Shown in pieces: positions 1-12,211 of a DNA stretch of 64,000 nt. The DNA is from Cheiracanthium punctorium (lineage: Eukaryota; Arthropoda; Arachnida; Araneae; Cheiracanthiidae). The notes under the pieces are model-generated. The model saw only the letters and a program-made list of their open reading frames with translations, had not been told where the DNA came from and did no database searches. The DNA lies in NCBI GenBank assembly GCA_038373885.1, contig JAWZYV010012281.1, forward strand, positions 112,346-176,345, given 5' to 3'. Every line of letters begins with the position of its first letter. Within the stretch, counting starts at the first letter, position 1. A program made the translations under genes and the position numbers.

Positions 1-233
1 CGTTACCGTTTACAAACACTTTAAAACTGCTTCAATTTTCATGTTAAATAGCTGCGCCCTACATTGGAGTTACAGAGCAGCCTGCCGTGACCTCACCAGT
101 GTTACGCTTACAGCACAGCATTCCATATCTCCGTAAATTATATCTATAATTTTTTAAAAGATTCATGGTTTTATAAATTAAGCTATACTTGACTGTTTTA
201 CTGGAGATCATAATTCATCATTGAATTTAAGCA
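1..233. other. Unassigned AT-rich sequence
   Basis: No coding similarity, inverted repeat or RNA gene was recognised here. Confidence 0.5.
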
Positions 234-3200
234 TGAGAAGACACAATTTTTGAGGGCTTATTCGCAAGGTTAATTGTTTACGAGATCCAGAAATAACGGC
301 AAGTCGATTTTAAATAAATTCACAATAAACGTAGACACGGTTACAAAGTGCCACACCCAAGATGATAACTATTACCGTATGTCCGCACTCAGAAAATGTA
401 CTACCAAGAAACCTGCCTCTTCCCAAGAATTACAAACAATTGAAAAAATTAAGAGGATATAAATTATTTATATTCGTCTTCTACATGTTATAAATATGAT
501 ATTCACAAAAAAACATCAAAATATTCACCTGTATTCATATGTTCATTTCTAGTTTTCTACCACCTTTCAACACCGAAGTATTCCCTAAAGTCTAACTTCT
601 TCTATTTACACTTTTAATCTTTGTTCAAAAACAACTCATGCTCCCAAAAAATGTGTAAGGTGTTAAAAAGAAATTCTGGATTCATATATAGAATTCCGCC
701 TTTTTTATACCGCTGCGTTTATGGACTCTTATGTCAAGATAAAAACGGAAATTCTTCCACCGTGGAATGATATTCCCCATTCTTTTTCTTAGTAGATTCC
801 GTGTTTATTCCGTGGAATGCTAAAGATGCCAGAACTAAGAAAACAAAACTTGCACCACATATTTTTACTCAATTTTAATTACAAACGCTTAATTGATAGA
901 TGAGCTTTTTAAAATGTGTTTGTTTTTTATCAGATGGGAATTAGAAAAGAATGTTTCATCAGGCATTTGTAATTTGCATGATATGGAATAATGAAGGAGG
1001 AATCGATATTTGGGTGTGCAAAATTGCTAATTTTATTCTTGTAGCACTTTTAGAGAATGCGATATTAGTTTATTTTTGGCAAGTTTTACAATAAATATTG
1101 GTTGCATTTTGTAAGAAAATACTATTTTTTAAAGAAATAATATAGAAGAGTATTTTACATTAATAATACATTTTTTTTCCTTAAGAGCATATCTGCCTGT
1201 TACAATTATGATCATTGTTTATTATTATTATATTATTATAACTATATTGTTATTCTAACTATTATTATTCATCTGCTTTGTTTTGTATCTGTTCCCTCAT
1301 GTTTGAAGTAGACTTTCTCTGAATTCTCGAAGTCATTTTTTTAAGCTTTCAATTATGTAATCAATCAAAACAAGATTGGTTGGCTTGAAGGTGATATTTC
1401 GTAGGTCTGAGACTCTTTTTCGGCCTTTTACCCCGCACTTGTTCTCACTCGATCTTATAGAGATAATATATTACATAAACCTGATAACATAAAACTGAAA
1501 CAAGAAAGAAAGCAGATGCACGAAATAAGCCCTAAAATATAGAACATAGAAGAGGAAGAAGCAAAAAAAAAGAAAGAAAGAAAGAATAAAATACTTTTCT
1601 TACATGGTACATGTTCGGAAAGTAAAAAAGAAGAAGAAGGAATCCAAAAAAAAGTTTATAAAGAAGGGAAAACAAAACGCCAAGCTCAATGAGCAACATG
1701 GCCCCGAGGACACAGACTTCACTAAGACTATCTGATATTGGTTTTACAAACAAAAAACATTTGGAGGATTCCGAGACGATTCATATTTTGTCACGCCTGA
1801 AATCTTAGCATTTAAGACGACGAAGCATATTCAGAAGCTTCACGTTAAAAGCCACCTCTGAGCGAAAGCCGAGTGTATAAGATACTAAAAAATTGGAGAT
1901 ATTGAAGTGTTCAGATCCAGTGATCTGGCCTATCGCACGACTGCCGAAATGACGGTCTGGAGTTTTCTGCGAATATATATGTGTGTAACATGAATACGCG
2001 TTATGGCCTCTTAAAAAGGCCTCTGCAATAGGCATCCCGCCTTAAGCAGATAGCCCTCGTGTACCTATGCCTTGAACAAAAATCAAAGGCAAACCATATT
2101 ACAAGACTTTTTACAATTCTCCAAACCTAGTTTTTCTTTTAATTTAACTGTAAGAGGATAGGGGAACTACATGTACATTGCTTGAAATGAAATAGCGGTA
2201 CAATTAGAGAAGAAATATTGAAACAGTTCTTTTACAAACTTTACCTATAAAATATTAGTTCCTTTTTAAACCCAACAAAAGACAATCATTTATTAAAAAA
2301 TACACGAAAGAGATACAAGTGCATGCTATATATGGTGTTTATAATATACATTTATGTAATTTTTGAAGAGCTGTCAAGAGTTATAAGAACTTTCCGGATA
2401 AATGGACCACTAGCAGCCGTTCCTTCAACCAATTGAGATGACATTTCGGATATAGTCATTCAGAGGTGTGGCCCCTTGATTTGGTGAACGTCAGCAAAAA
2501 CGCGCTTACGGTTAAGGTTACAGGTTGAGAAACTCGAAGTTTTCTAATAATGGCGCCCATTTTTGCATTGGACAAACTTGCATCGGACTGAGGCCAGATA
2601 CGAATCACAGAACACCGTGGGCCAGATATTCAGCTTAAAAAACTATAAAATCTGGAGTGAGGATGCTTGTTTTTAGTCGTGAGCTTGTACACGCTGTCAC
2701 AATGATTCTGGCAGAGAATGTCTTGTTTTAGCGCCGACAAAACGCGTCTGCTTTTTGTGATACCCTTACCCTTCGAACACACATTAGTGTTTTCACATGT
2801 TTTGAGCATTTTGCGATGGGAAAGGATGCACACGGCATTCGAAATTTTCGAGTTTCTGTTAATATAACCATAAGAGCCACTTTGTTTTGTTTCAATAAAT
2901 CCCGAACTCATACGTCTGAAAAACTATCTTTGAAATTTAATCTCGATCGGTTGAACAGACCGGTCCTAGAAGTCCATATATCGGCAGGTTTTTATGGCAT
3001 GTATGTATATCGAAATGTTATGGTATGTATATCGAAAACTGCTTTAGGTGAATTCAAACTTTAATCTTTCTTTACATCAGGATTCCTACCAGTTTCATTA
3101 GCATCTTCATACAAGTAGAAAACCGGCTTTTGTCAGGGGATGATGATTCGTAGAGAATAATGTTACAGTAGCTTTGTAAGTTTCTTTGTAAGTTATCTAG

Positions 3201-3420
3201 TGCGATGGCTGCTCTCTTTGCCCTTGGCTCACGAGATATACATGGGGTGTGGTGCCGACATTGTGGTCATGCACTTTTTCACTAGAAGAGTCACGTGATC
3301 CATGGGGTGTCACCATCCATGGGGTGTCACCATCTTACTATTGTTATTGTTACTATTGTTACACACATTATCATATACTCGTTGTAACATGACTCGTTGG
3401 TTTAAGTCTTAATGTTTAAG
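234..3420 (+). repeat. Anonymous repeat R, copy 1 (longest)
   Basis: The first 1.9 kb realigns with 16198-18540. Shared stretches include 'gagggcttattcgcaaggtt' near 252 and 16218, and a CCACCGTGGAATG palindrome-like block near 757 and 16702. The part from about 1800 to 3420 realigns with 3405-5660. The copies are clearly diverged, with many substitutions and small gaps. No long frame is kept: the short frames on either strand are not conserved between copies, so this is not read as protein-coding. It may be the non-coding body of a large transposon, but no terminal repeats were found and the class is unknown. Confidence 0.75.
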
Positions 3421-3864
3421 ACAACAAACCTTATCAAGAGGCTTACCGTTAGAGGACGTCGCTAACCACTAAACGAGTGTATAAGATACTAAAAAGTTGG
3501 AGATGGCTGAAATGTACAGATCCAGTGTTTTTGCCTATCACGCGACTGCCGATATCACGGTCCTGAGTTTTCGGTGGACATCTCCAGGTGTAACGTGAAT
3601 ACGTGTTAGAACCTCTTAAAAAAGTCCTTTGTCCAAGGCATCTTCCTCCCTTAAGCAGATAGACCTCGTGTAGCTTTCCCTTTAACAAAAAAGAAAAACA
3701 AACGTAGTACAAGAATTTATACAATTCTCCAAATCTAGATTTCGTTATAATTTAAGAGGAAAGTGGAACTACTTGCGCATTGAAATAAATAATAGGAATA
3801 CAACGTATACAGCACTAGTAATTGAAAAACCTTATCATACCGGTTCCGACTTGCTTGAATTGCC

Positions 3865-3985
3865 GTCGTCAGTGCTAGAGTAGGAAGGCAAAAAGGCTAG
3901 AGTAGGAAGGTTTGGTAGTTAGGTTTTTGAGTTGCTTTGCAGTGCTAGAGTAGGAAGTCTTTTGCCTTCCTACTCTCTACGCCTA
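3865..3985. repeat. Short inverted repeat, possible small MITE
   Basis: The word 'gctagagtaggaag' occurs three times on the plus strand between 3873 and 3958, and its reverse complement 'cttcctactct' follows at about 3964. The fold lies between the parts of repeat R copy 2 and is absent from copy 1. No target duplication was resolved. Confidence 0.4.
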
Positions 3986-4793
3986 TTTATATCTGCACCA
4001 AGGTAGGTTATCGTACTTATTACATGTGTATTGCTCGAGATAAAATAAAGGTACAATTGGGAGAGGAAAAGATATATTGAAATAGTTCTTTTACAGATTT
4101 TACCTAGTAAAAAATACATGTTGTAAGAACTTTCCCGATACATGGACCACTAGCAGCCGTTCGTTCAGCCAAATGAGATGAGATTTCGGATAGGTATTCG
4201 GAGGTCTGAATCTTGGATTCGGTGAACGACAACAAGGTGGCGCTTACGGTTACAGTTATAGATACAGAAACTGGAAAGGTTCTAATAATGACGCCCATAT
4301 TTTCCTGTCGCAAAATGGTCAACGCATGCGAAAACCTTGAAGAGAGTTGGAACGATACTTGTATCACAAATTCGGACGCGTTATGCCAGCACAAAAAAAA
4401 AGCATTGTGAACAGCCAAAAAAACCCTAATCGGGGTGCCCGGAGGAATCTTGCATAGGACTGAGGTAAGACACAAATCACAGAACGCCGTTTGTCAGATA
4501 TTCAGGTTAAAAACTATAAAATGAGGTCTGCGAATGCTTGTTTTTCCGTCGGGAGCTTGTACACGCTGTCACAGTCACTCTGGCAACGAAATTTTATTTG
4601 TTTTTAGTGCGGGCATAACTCGTCTGTTTTTTGTGATACACTTAATTTCCAACGCCTATTAGAGTTTTCACAGGCACTGAGCATTTTGCGATGGAAAAAA
4701 ATGTACGAAACATTCTAAAATTTTTAGTTTCTATATCTATAACCGCAATGCTAAACATCACTTTTTTCTCTTTCAAAAAATCCCGAGCTCATC

Positions 4794-5234
4794 CAATGCC
4801 TCTAGATACAGAAAGCCAGAGCGCTGAAGCTTTGAAGCCATCATTAGGCCTTCAAGTAATGACGTCACCACACTTTCATTCTCATAAAGTAACACTATTT
4901 TAGATTTCTGGTGAATGCTACAAATATTAAAAAGTATCTTAAGTGAAAGATAAAAATTAAAATACGTTCGTGACACAAAACAATTTATTGTGATTTACTC
5001 CCTTATTACATTATATAATTAGTTACAGTTAAAAATTGCTCTTTTCTGTAAAATTAATTTTTCTATCTCAATTCATTAAAATGTTGTTATGAGAGAGTAA
5101 ATTCACCAGAAATTTCGGATAGTTTTACGTTATGAAATTTAATCTGTGATGACGTCACCTTTAGAAGGCCAACTGATGACGTAGCGGTTTGGTGACGTAG
5201 CAGTGGTTAGGCTTTCTGTATCTCGGAGGCAGTG
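4794..5234. mobile_element. M7 MITE copy (CACTGCC subfamily), 441 bp
   Basis: Inverted ends read CAATGCCTCTAGATACAGAA on the left and the complement of CACTGCCTCCGAGATACAGA on the right. The flanks are the perfect 7-bp duplication GCTCATC at 4787-4793 and 5235-5241. The inner part has the family features: a 'caccagaaattt' word, TGACGTCA-type sites near both ends and an AT-rich centre. No transposase is encoded, so it depended on another element for movement. Confidence 0.9.
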
Positions 5235-5859
5235 GCTCATCTCTGATTATCTATCTCTGAAATTTCATCTCGATCGGTTAAATAGACCGACCCAAGAGGT
5301 CCATTTATCGGCTAAGTTTTTTTTTTTTAAATGGTCATCGTGCATATCGAAAACTGCTTTATTTGAATTCAACATCTAATCTTTCTTTGGATCAAGATAG
5401 CTTCATTTGCGTCATCACAGAAGTAGAAAAATGGCTGTTGCCAGTGGATGATGATTCGTAGCAAATGAGCTATACAGTAGCTTTGTAACAGTTTACTTTT
5501 TCTCAGGAAATTACAGCTCTATCCACCTGTGGCTGACAAGATATGCAGACTGCGGTGCCGACATTTTGGTCCCACCTTTTTCCACGGGAAGAGTCAGGCG
5601 ACTTAGGGGATGTCACCATATTACTATGGCTGTCTCAGACTCAAATGATAACGCACTCGCGGTAACATGAATCTTTGGGAGTAAAGGAGTGTGATCAAAA
5701 CGCCGGCCACGCTCTCCACATAAGTGAAGGTACAGCCTTTCGTGACTCGAAGTTCGTTAGCCGAACAGGCACGGTCCCGGTCGTAAGTCACTTATGAATG
5801 TTATCTAACAAAAAATAAAAGTAAATTAGTGGTTTGCAAATATGCGCGCCTTTTAGCAG

Positions 5860-6108
5860 TTTTTTTGAGGAAAATTTCTTTCACAAATAGCGACCAGTTT
5901 AACAATGCCTTGGCCACAACTAAGGCTGGAGTTGTTGGTCACTTTATTATGGGGGCACCTAGTAAGTAGTCCAATGGTGCCCCCTATGAAAGGACGAACA
6001 CAATGACATCCACGTCCAGTCGGGGATCGAACCTCTGCCGCCGGGAGTTGAACCCGAAACCATAATACGGTGCTTTATCTACCATACAAGCTGGTGGTCG
6101 GCATTGTA
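5860..6108 (-). mobile_element. tRNA-derived SINE (SINE1), minus-strand copy
   Basis: Read on the minus strand this matches the SINE at 60789-61024. It has a tRNA-like head with an A-box-like region (TGGTAGATAAAGC) and a B-box (GGGTTCAACTCCC), then a body ending in A-rich sequence (T-rich at about 5863 on the plus strand). RNA polymerase III transcription and LINE-driven retroposition are the usual mode for such elements. The copy is diverged and no clear target duplication was found. Confidence 0.7.
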
Positions 6109-6521
6109 GAGAAAATGCACTGAGGACTCTTTTAATAATTAACGGCTGTTAGTGGCCCATATATCGGCAAAGTTTTCTTATGACCAATCTATATTTGTGA
6201 CATTATTAAAATTTTCAGTTACAGGTTCAGTATAAGATACTTTTTAAATCTCAACACACAGAACTTGAGATATATCGACACCATTTTAAAATTTTTTACT
6301 GCTGTACGGTGAAAATTAAAGAATTGATTTTGGGATTATATTTTTAGGCACAGCGATAGAAGAGTGCAGTAAATTTCAATAAGTATTTTTTCAAAACAGT
6401 AACCAACCCTCAGGCTAAAATATCTGCTATGTTTTAAACCCAATCCTCCTGTTCAAAAAAAGTGTTAATGATATTCCAGAATAGTTGGCAGCTATGGTGT
6501 AATGAACAATGCGTATAAAAT

Positions 6522-6951
6522 CAACACCTCCTAGATAAAGAAAGCCTAACAACTCCTACGTCACCAAGCTGTGACGTCATCATTAGGCCTACATTTAAAA
6601 GTTTATTTTCATAAAATAAATCTATAAAAAGTTTCTGGTAAATTTACTTATGAATAACAATATTTTAATAATTTGAGATAAAAAATATAATTTTTTGACA
6701 AATTGCAGTTTTTAACCATGACTAATTAGATAATATGATAAGGAAATAGATCGGAATGAATAATTTTGTATGAGAAAGGTATTTCAATTTTAATTTATTA
6801 TTTAAGATATTGTCTAATATTTGTAGCATTCACCAGAAATTTGAAATAGTTTTACTTTGTGAAAGTAAAACTGTTATGACGTCATCACTAGGCCTTAAAG
6901 TCATGACGTCAAAGCATCAGTTGTTAGGCTTTCTATATGTAGGAGGTGTTG
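6522..6951. mobile_element. M7 MITE copy (CAACACC subfamily), 430 bp
   Basis: Ends are CAACACCTCCTAGATAAAG and the complement of CAACACCTCCTACATATAG. The perfect 7-bp duplication ATAAAAT lies at 6515-6521 and 6952-6958. Three perfect TGACGTCA palindromes lie at 6572-6579, 6877-6884 and 6904-6911. The inverted homology runs inward about 145 bp from each end. Non-coding. Confidence 0.92.
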
Positions 6952-6981
6952 ATAAAATGCGATCGAATATGATTCCTCCTA

Positions 6982-7142
6982 CAGAGCTGCAAAGTCTCCG
7001 GCTTTTTTCAGGACATTTCCTACCACTAATTTTTACTTACGAATTTATGCTTAAACAAGTCCAAATATTTAATGCAAAATAAAACTGTCTAAAAATTGTG
7101 GTGGGAAACCTCCCGTAAAAAGCCGGAGACTTGGCAGCTCTG
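6982..7142. mobile_element. M6 MITE copy, 161 bp, 6-bp duplication
   Basis: Ends are CAGAGCTGCAAAGTCTCCGG and the complement of CAGAGCTGCCAAGTCTCCGG. The perfect 6-bp duplication CTCCTA sits at 6976-6981 and 7143-7148. Most of the element is inverted repeat around a short AT-rich loop. A sister copy lies at 44811-44972 and a remnant near 63625-63700. It begins only 30 bp after the end of an M7 element. Confidence 0.88.
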
Positions 7143-7394
7143 CTCCTATAACTCATATACATTAGTTACAATATTGAAATGTTTTTGGAGACTAGCTAAA
7201 ACTTGTATCCAATTTATTTATTTATTTTTTTTTTTTGATGGGTGTTTTCTTCGAGGTATTTTTTTTTTCTAAGGTTATGGAAAAATGGCTCTTGAAATTT
7301 TCATTAATTAAAAATAAATAAGATGACATTTAATTTTCATAATTAAAAATAATATAAAATAACTTGGACGGATCATTGAACGGTGGACTCATCA

Positions 7395-7640
7395 AGGAAC
7401 ACGAACTCGTGGTACCCGGGCGTACAGACCATTCATGTGTAGCCTACGACGAACAATAGTGCAGCTATCGTTTTACCAATGGCCGCTGCAACCATAAATG
7501 TCACATGTGTAAAGGTCGATCTTCGTTCCGCTTGGCTACAATAGTAATCGATCTTCCGTGGGGGTCGTAACCCTATACACCATTTACATTCAGCAACTCG
7601 CGATGTCTTTCTCACTCACCAGGAAATGCTCTCCATGGGG
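7395..7640 (-). pseudogene. Tc1-like transposase DNA-binding region, remnant
   Basis: Minus-strand frames contain, in pieces, the middle of a Tc1 transposase DNA-binding domain. TTPTEDR is followed by an 'AKRNRRST'-like stretch (seen here as AERRSTFTHV), then MVAAAIGKTI and a broken RRRLH..GLYAR block. Stops and frame changes separate the blocks, and the catalytic half is not present nearby. The family is recognised from the order of these motifs. It is a dead fragment. Confidence 0.55.
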
Positions 7641-8020
7641 GGTATTTTACTGCTCCTAAAGGCAGTGAGGGTTTCCATTCAGCTTTACTTCTCTTCTCTC
7701 ACACCTCCACACGCGGTCATTCGTTTGTCCTGCCTTCGAAAATCCCTTCGAGGGGAATATCAGCGATTGGGGATGGTCAAGATGAGGAGCAATGCGGTAT
7801 GGGTATATAGACTCGTTTTTATTCCTTCTCCTGCTCACTGCCGCGGAAATGAGCTGAAAGTAAACGAGCCATTAGAGGTGACTACAGATCCTCGGAGAAC
7901 TATTTGGCTGGTTTGGAAACTTTTCCATAATCCTGAAATGACGTCATGATAAACGCTGAAGAAAAGAGCAACATCTGTAATAGACTGTCCTGCTTACTGC
8001 AACCGACAGCCCGGCAGCGC
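7641..8020. other. Unassigned interval
   Basis: A 107-codon frame runs from 7626 to 7949 but shows no recognisable domain and overlaps a frame on the other strand. No structure was seen. Confidence 0.4.
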
Positions 8021-8027
8021 TCCAAAC

Positions 8028-8456
8028 CAACACCACCTACATATAGAAAGCCTAACAACTGAAACTTTGACGTCATCATTAGGCCTTCGAGTAATGACGT
8101 CATCACAGTTTTACTTACACAAAGTAAAACTATTTAAAATTTCTGGTGGATGCTACAAATATTAGAAAATATCTTAATAAAGAATTAAAATTAAAATACC
8201 TATCTCATACAAAATTATTCATTTCGATCTATTTCCTTATCATAATATCTAGTTCGTCACGGTTTAAAACTGCCATCTTGCATAAAATTATATTTTTATC
8301 TCAAATTATTAAAATATTGTTATTCATGGGTAAATTCACCAGAAACTTTGTATAGTTTTATTTTGTGAAAATAAAACTTTTAAGTGTAATCCAAACGATG
8401 ACGTCAAAGCTTGGTGACGTAGGAGTTGTTAGGCCTTCTTTATCTAGAAGGTGTTG
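8028..8456. mobile_element. M7 MITE copy (CAACACC subfamily), 429 bp
   Basis: Ends are CAACACCACCTACATATAG and the complement of CAACACCTTCTAGATAAAG. The perfect 7-bp duplication TCCAAAC is at 8021-8027 and 8457-8463. TGACGTCA palindromes lie near 8069, 8093 and 8400. Non-coding. Confidence 0.92.
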
Positions 8457-8463
8457 TCCAAAC

Positions 8464-9769
8464 CCACCTTTTGTCTTTTGGAAGGCATAGAAACACGTCT
8501 AGCTGGAAAATATGTCTTAGGATTAAAATAAATAAAAACCTAAACACCTTTCATCAGCATTTACATGGAACTCCTGTAGCAGTCCACAATGACCGCTTTT
8601 TATAAGAGTGCCTCTTTTGCATGTATCTCTAAGCAAAATCCTGATTGCTTCTTGCAAAACATATTTGCATACTTCCAGCTACCTTTGCAGCAAATTTCAG
8701 CGTGTTTAATTCAGATTGTCTTTCGGAAATTAACATTTTCGTCTGCGTGTTCAACTTTTTGAAGTGAAAGTATTTTTCTGCTGTGTTCTAAAAAATTCTC
8801 CAGTCAACTGATGTCCTATTATTGGAGCTTTATTCTGGCGATAGAAAGTTAGCATTAAGTGGAGACGCTGAATTTGTACATGCTTTGCTAGCATACGCGT
8901 TTTAATTAAGGACTCGTGGAACGAATTAGTGAATCTTGCGAGCAGCAACAGAAAAATAATCTAAATAAATTGTTTTCGCACAAATTATACAAAAATTGTT
9001 GAAAATATCTGACAGCATCCTTCCCTGAGTTGAAGGTAAGTCCCAAAGTTTTATCACATTTATCGCAAAACAAATACTGAAAAAAACTTTTCTCATAATA
9101 ATAGTAAAACAAATACTGAAGAAAACATATGACATGAACATATAACATGATGAATAGTTCGCTAACGAGCTGGTCCAATAGAGCTATTTCTTAAAAATAA
9201 CTGACCGAACCAGTTCCGAACACGATCGGCAGCAGTTTGCCAGTACATTTTACGAAAAAATAATTTGGCGGGAATGACTGCCGGGATAATACGCAAGTAC
9301 CGAAAAACATTAACAGCAAAAGAAGCAAAAACTGATGTGCATGATGCTTTTCAAAAATACAATCAGAATAAGAAGCATATTTTAATCACCTTCTTACACT
9401 ATTAGTTGAACTTAGATTCAGTATTTTTCGTTATCAGTGACACTATGTTAATGTACCATATTTGCATCGGTTATGGCTTCACAGAAATGCTTTTTATACT
9501 CCATTGTAGCCTTATAGAACATAAAACTGAAATAGTTGGAAACATATACAAGGTTATTGGTTACTGGACGTATTCCATTTGAGACGTGATAGGAGAGCCA
9601 ACGTGCTACAATTTTCACTGCATATGTTTGCCCAAAATCAATAGTTTTCGTGAAAATTGAATTTTAAACTTTTTTCTCGAATAACTCAAAATTTGACATT
9701 CAAGTACTAATTTTAAAAAATCTAATAATTAAATGGATTTAATTTTAATTTATTTTCATTGTTGAAACC
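8464..9769. other. AT-rich interval without recognised features
   Basis: Frames of 65-90 codons on the minus strand (8751-9178) overlap each other in different frames and show no domain. They look like chance frames in AT-rich DNA. Confidence 0.5.
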
Positions 9770-10760
9770 CTAATTAAGCTAACATAATCATAAAAAGTAC
9801 AAACTACTTTAAAATTTCAATTCACGAGCCAATACATGTTTCTTTAAACTTTTAATTAACATATTTCCTTTCAAAATATCGTATTTTTTAAAAATAAATA
9901 ACATAGCAGTAAGCATACAAATTCCAAATAAAATTTCTCCCATTAATTAGCTATCGAAAAATATATTAATTTCCAACCTAGAGCATCTGATTCGTAAAGA
10001 ATGAGTAAACCAAGCGCAGATAAAACACCGAATGCTGCACCCCGTCTATCCTTTATGAAAGTTGGCCAACTGATCAAGTTAACACCGTTTTCTTAATTCT
10101 GTTTCTCATAGCTAACTAAGCTAACGTAATCATGAAAATTTACAAAAATACTTCAAAATTTTAATTCACTCGCTTTAAATGCATTTTTTTATTTATTTAC
10201 ATTTTTCTTTCAGGAAATGTTGTTTATCTCAAAAATACTATTGCAGTAGCGTACAAATTACAAAACAATTTGTCCCATTAATCAGTTGTCCAGAAATTTA
10301 TTAATGCCCATCTAAAGACATGTAATTCATAAAGAAAGGAGTTTTAAATAGCGCAGGTAAAAACGCCAAAGGAGGCACTAACGTTCATTGTTCAGGATGG
10401 TGGATCAACCAATCAAGTTATCACTGTTTTGACAAGCTTAAAATCTTAGCCGTATCAGAATTTGGACCTCAAACAGCTATGTGCTGTGTCGTCGTGTTAA
10501 TTAGACTCTTATTTACGTATGCTTGTTTAGTTTATTAGAAAAATAACAACAAATCTTGCTTAGGCGACGTAGAATCAAAACTAACACGAGGACGCAGCAC
10601 ATAGCTGATTAATGGGGCAAATTGTATTTGTAATTTCTACGCTTACTGCAATAGCATTTTTTGAAATAGACAGCATTTTTGAAAGGAAAATGTAAAAAAA
10701 ACATCAAACAGTTGTATGCTTATAAGGTAAGTCATAATTGGTTATTTATTTGCTCGCTTA
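9770..10760. repeat. Degenerate ~342-bp direct repeat plus an inverted third copy
   Basis: The phrase 'aagctaacrtaatcatraaaa' recurs at about 9776 and 10118. Each is followed, about 130-150 bp on, by similar 'caaatt.caaa..aatttctcccattaat' sequence, giving a period near 342 bp. From 10608 to about 10680 the same sequence runs in the opposite direction. A small MITE (10474-10607) separates the direct and inverted parts. The sequence is non-coding and its class is unknown. Confidence 0.55.
10474..10607. mobile_element. Small inverted-repeat element, ~134 bp
   Basis: Ends read CAGCTATGTGCTGTGTCGTC and the complement of CAGCTATGTGCTGCGTCCTC, with inverted similarity for about 30 bp. No unambiguous target duplication was found. 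Non-coding. Confidence 0.6.
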
Positions 10761-11570
10761 GGTTGTAAATCTACATTTTTCAATATAACTTTTCTATATA
10801 CTTATATAAAACAATTGTAACTTTAAAATATTATTTTACACCTATTTTAAAATCACAAAATGTGTTCCTTGGATATATTTAGAGCAACTGGTTTTAATAC
10901 CTCAATTACTTTTTAATCGAAACTTTGATATGTATAACGTGTGTGATTAAACAAAAAATCCTATTTACATGATAAAATATCTATTACTAAACTAAAGTAT
11001 ATTTCAATTTTCAAGTCTAATGTAAAATTTAAAAGCATGAAAAAAGATTTTAAGAAATTTAACTGTTAAGAGTAAAGTACAACATTTTTTAAAAACAAAC
11101 TGTCTGAAATCAGAATTTCTTGAAGCTGTAGTTTGAATAAGTTTTTTGGCCCAATAAATTCTGAAGAATATCTGCAGAATGAATTTTTAGGAATATCTGC
11201 AGGATATAACAGCTACTAAAAAAAAAAAAAAAAAAAAAAACTGCAGAAATTCTTATGTTCTTTGGTCCATTAAATTTTAAAGACTATCTTAAGAATATAT
11301 TCTGCAGATACCCTTTGCAGTTTCTTTTCTTCTACTTTCTACAGCTTTCATAAGAAAAATTTTAGTTTATTTTTAGTGGGGCAACCTCAAGGCTATGAGC
11401 TCGAATTCATCACAACAAAATATGTGCAACAGTTTCTTCCTTCCTAAAAAAGCTCGTTTTGCGGAAGCACAATTTTGCTCCCAACGAGTTCAACGAGTTT
11501 CCAATTTTGTCAGATCTGAATAAGTGCAGTAAAATCTCTCAGTGTTACACAAATCTACTGCCAACGTCTT
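10761..11570. other. AT-rich interval with a poly-A run
   Basis: A run of about 23 A lies at 11218-11240 between two loosely inverted 'ctgcagaa' containing stretches. No coding similarity was seen. Confidence 0.5.
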
Positions 11571-11582
11571 TAGTCTTTCAAC

Positions 11583-11760
11583 AGAGACTTTTCTGAGCGT
11601 TTTGAGAGTATTGTGTCACTTGAAGATCGGCAACGGGTCATGAATTCTTTCCTGCATATTGAGACAACAGAGGTTTAGATTCTGGACAAATTGGTCGAAC
11701 TTTCACCTAGTGGAGCTTTGAAAGCCTGCTTCCAGAGTGGTGATCGTTTTGCATCAAGGT
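11583..11760 (+). pseudogene. Possible hAT-type transposase C-terminal fragment
   Basis: One plus-strand frame reads DFSERFESIV, then LEDRQRVMNSFLHIETTEV, a stop, and ILDKLVELSPSGALKACF. The 'L.EL..SGALK..F' spacing recalls the region before the dimerisation domain of FAM200/ZBED-like hAT transposases. The match is by eye and short, there is one internal stop, and nothing on either side extends it convincingly. It could be a chance resemblance. Confidence 0.3.
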
Positions 11761-12205
11761 AATATTAGTTGCGTCTATCCTGGACTTTCGACTATCATAA
11801 AAATAATTGTTAATTGCTTTCCTTTCATCCTAACTTCTTGAATCGACTTCAAATGGTGCAAAGAGAAGACTTAGGCCTTCATCTGACTAATTTTGCACCG
11901 AATGTTACAAATTTGGCTCTGAATCGTCAAGCCGAATCATCTCACTGACATAGGTACTTGATTGATTTGTTAATATTACTTTTTTAGGGAAAGATAAATT
12001 TTCGTTGTTTTTTATTAATAATCAATTAATTAAAAAAAGAACCCATTTTAAAATTCTTCTTTTGGCTTAGTCACTTTAATTTCTAACAAATAGACTGTAA
12101 TTACCTGCCGCTGCATGTATATGAAGCTAAACCAAACAAATTTAGCTTGCTAAGATTTGTTCAGCAGACAGTGGCTGTCCTGCCAGAGGCCGAGAGTACA
12201 GCGCT
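11761..12205. other. Unassigned AT-rich interval
   Basis: No repeat, RNA or coding feature was recognised. Confidence 0.5.
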
Positions 12206-12211
12206 CTCAAC

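Larger units (their letters stand above)
3405..5660 (+). repeat. Anonymous repeat R, copy 2 (partial, with M7 inside)
   Basis: This segment resembles the second half of copy 1 in the same orientation and lies directly after it, so the two form a partial head-to-tail pair. Matching marks are 'ccactagcagccgtt' near 2408 and 4148, and 'ggtgccgacatt' near 3252 and 5552. It is interrupted by the M7 element at 4794-5234. Copy 1 near 2900-2930 shows the same place without that insertion. Confidence 0.75.
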
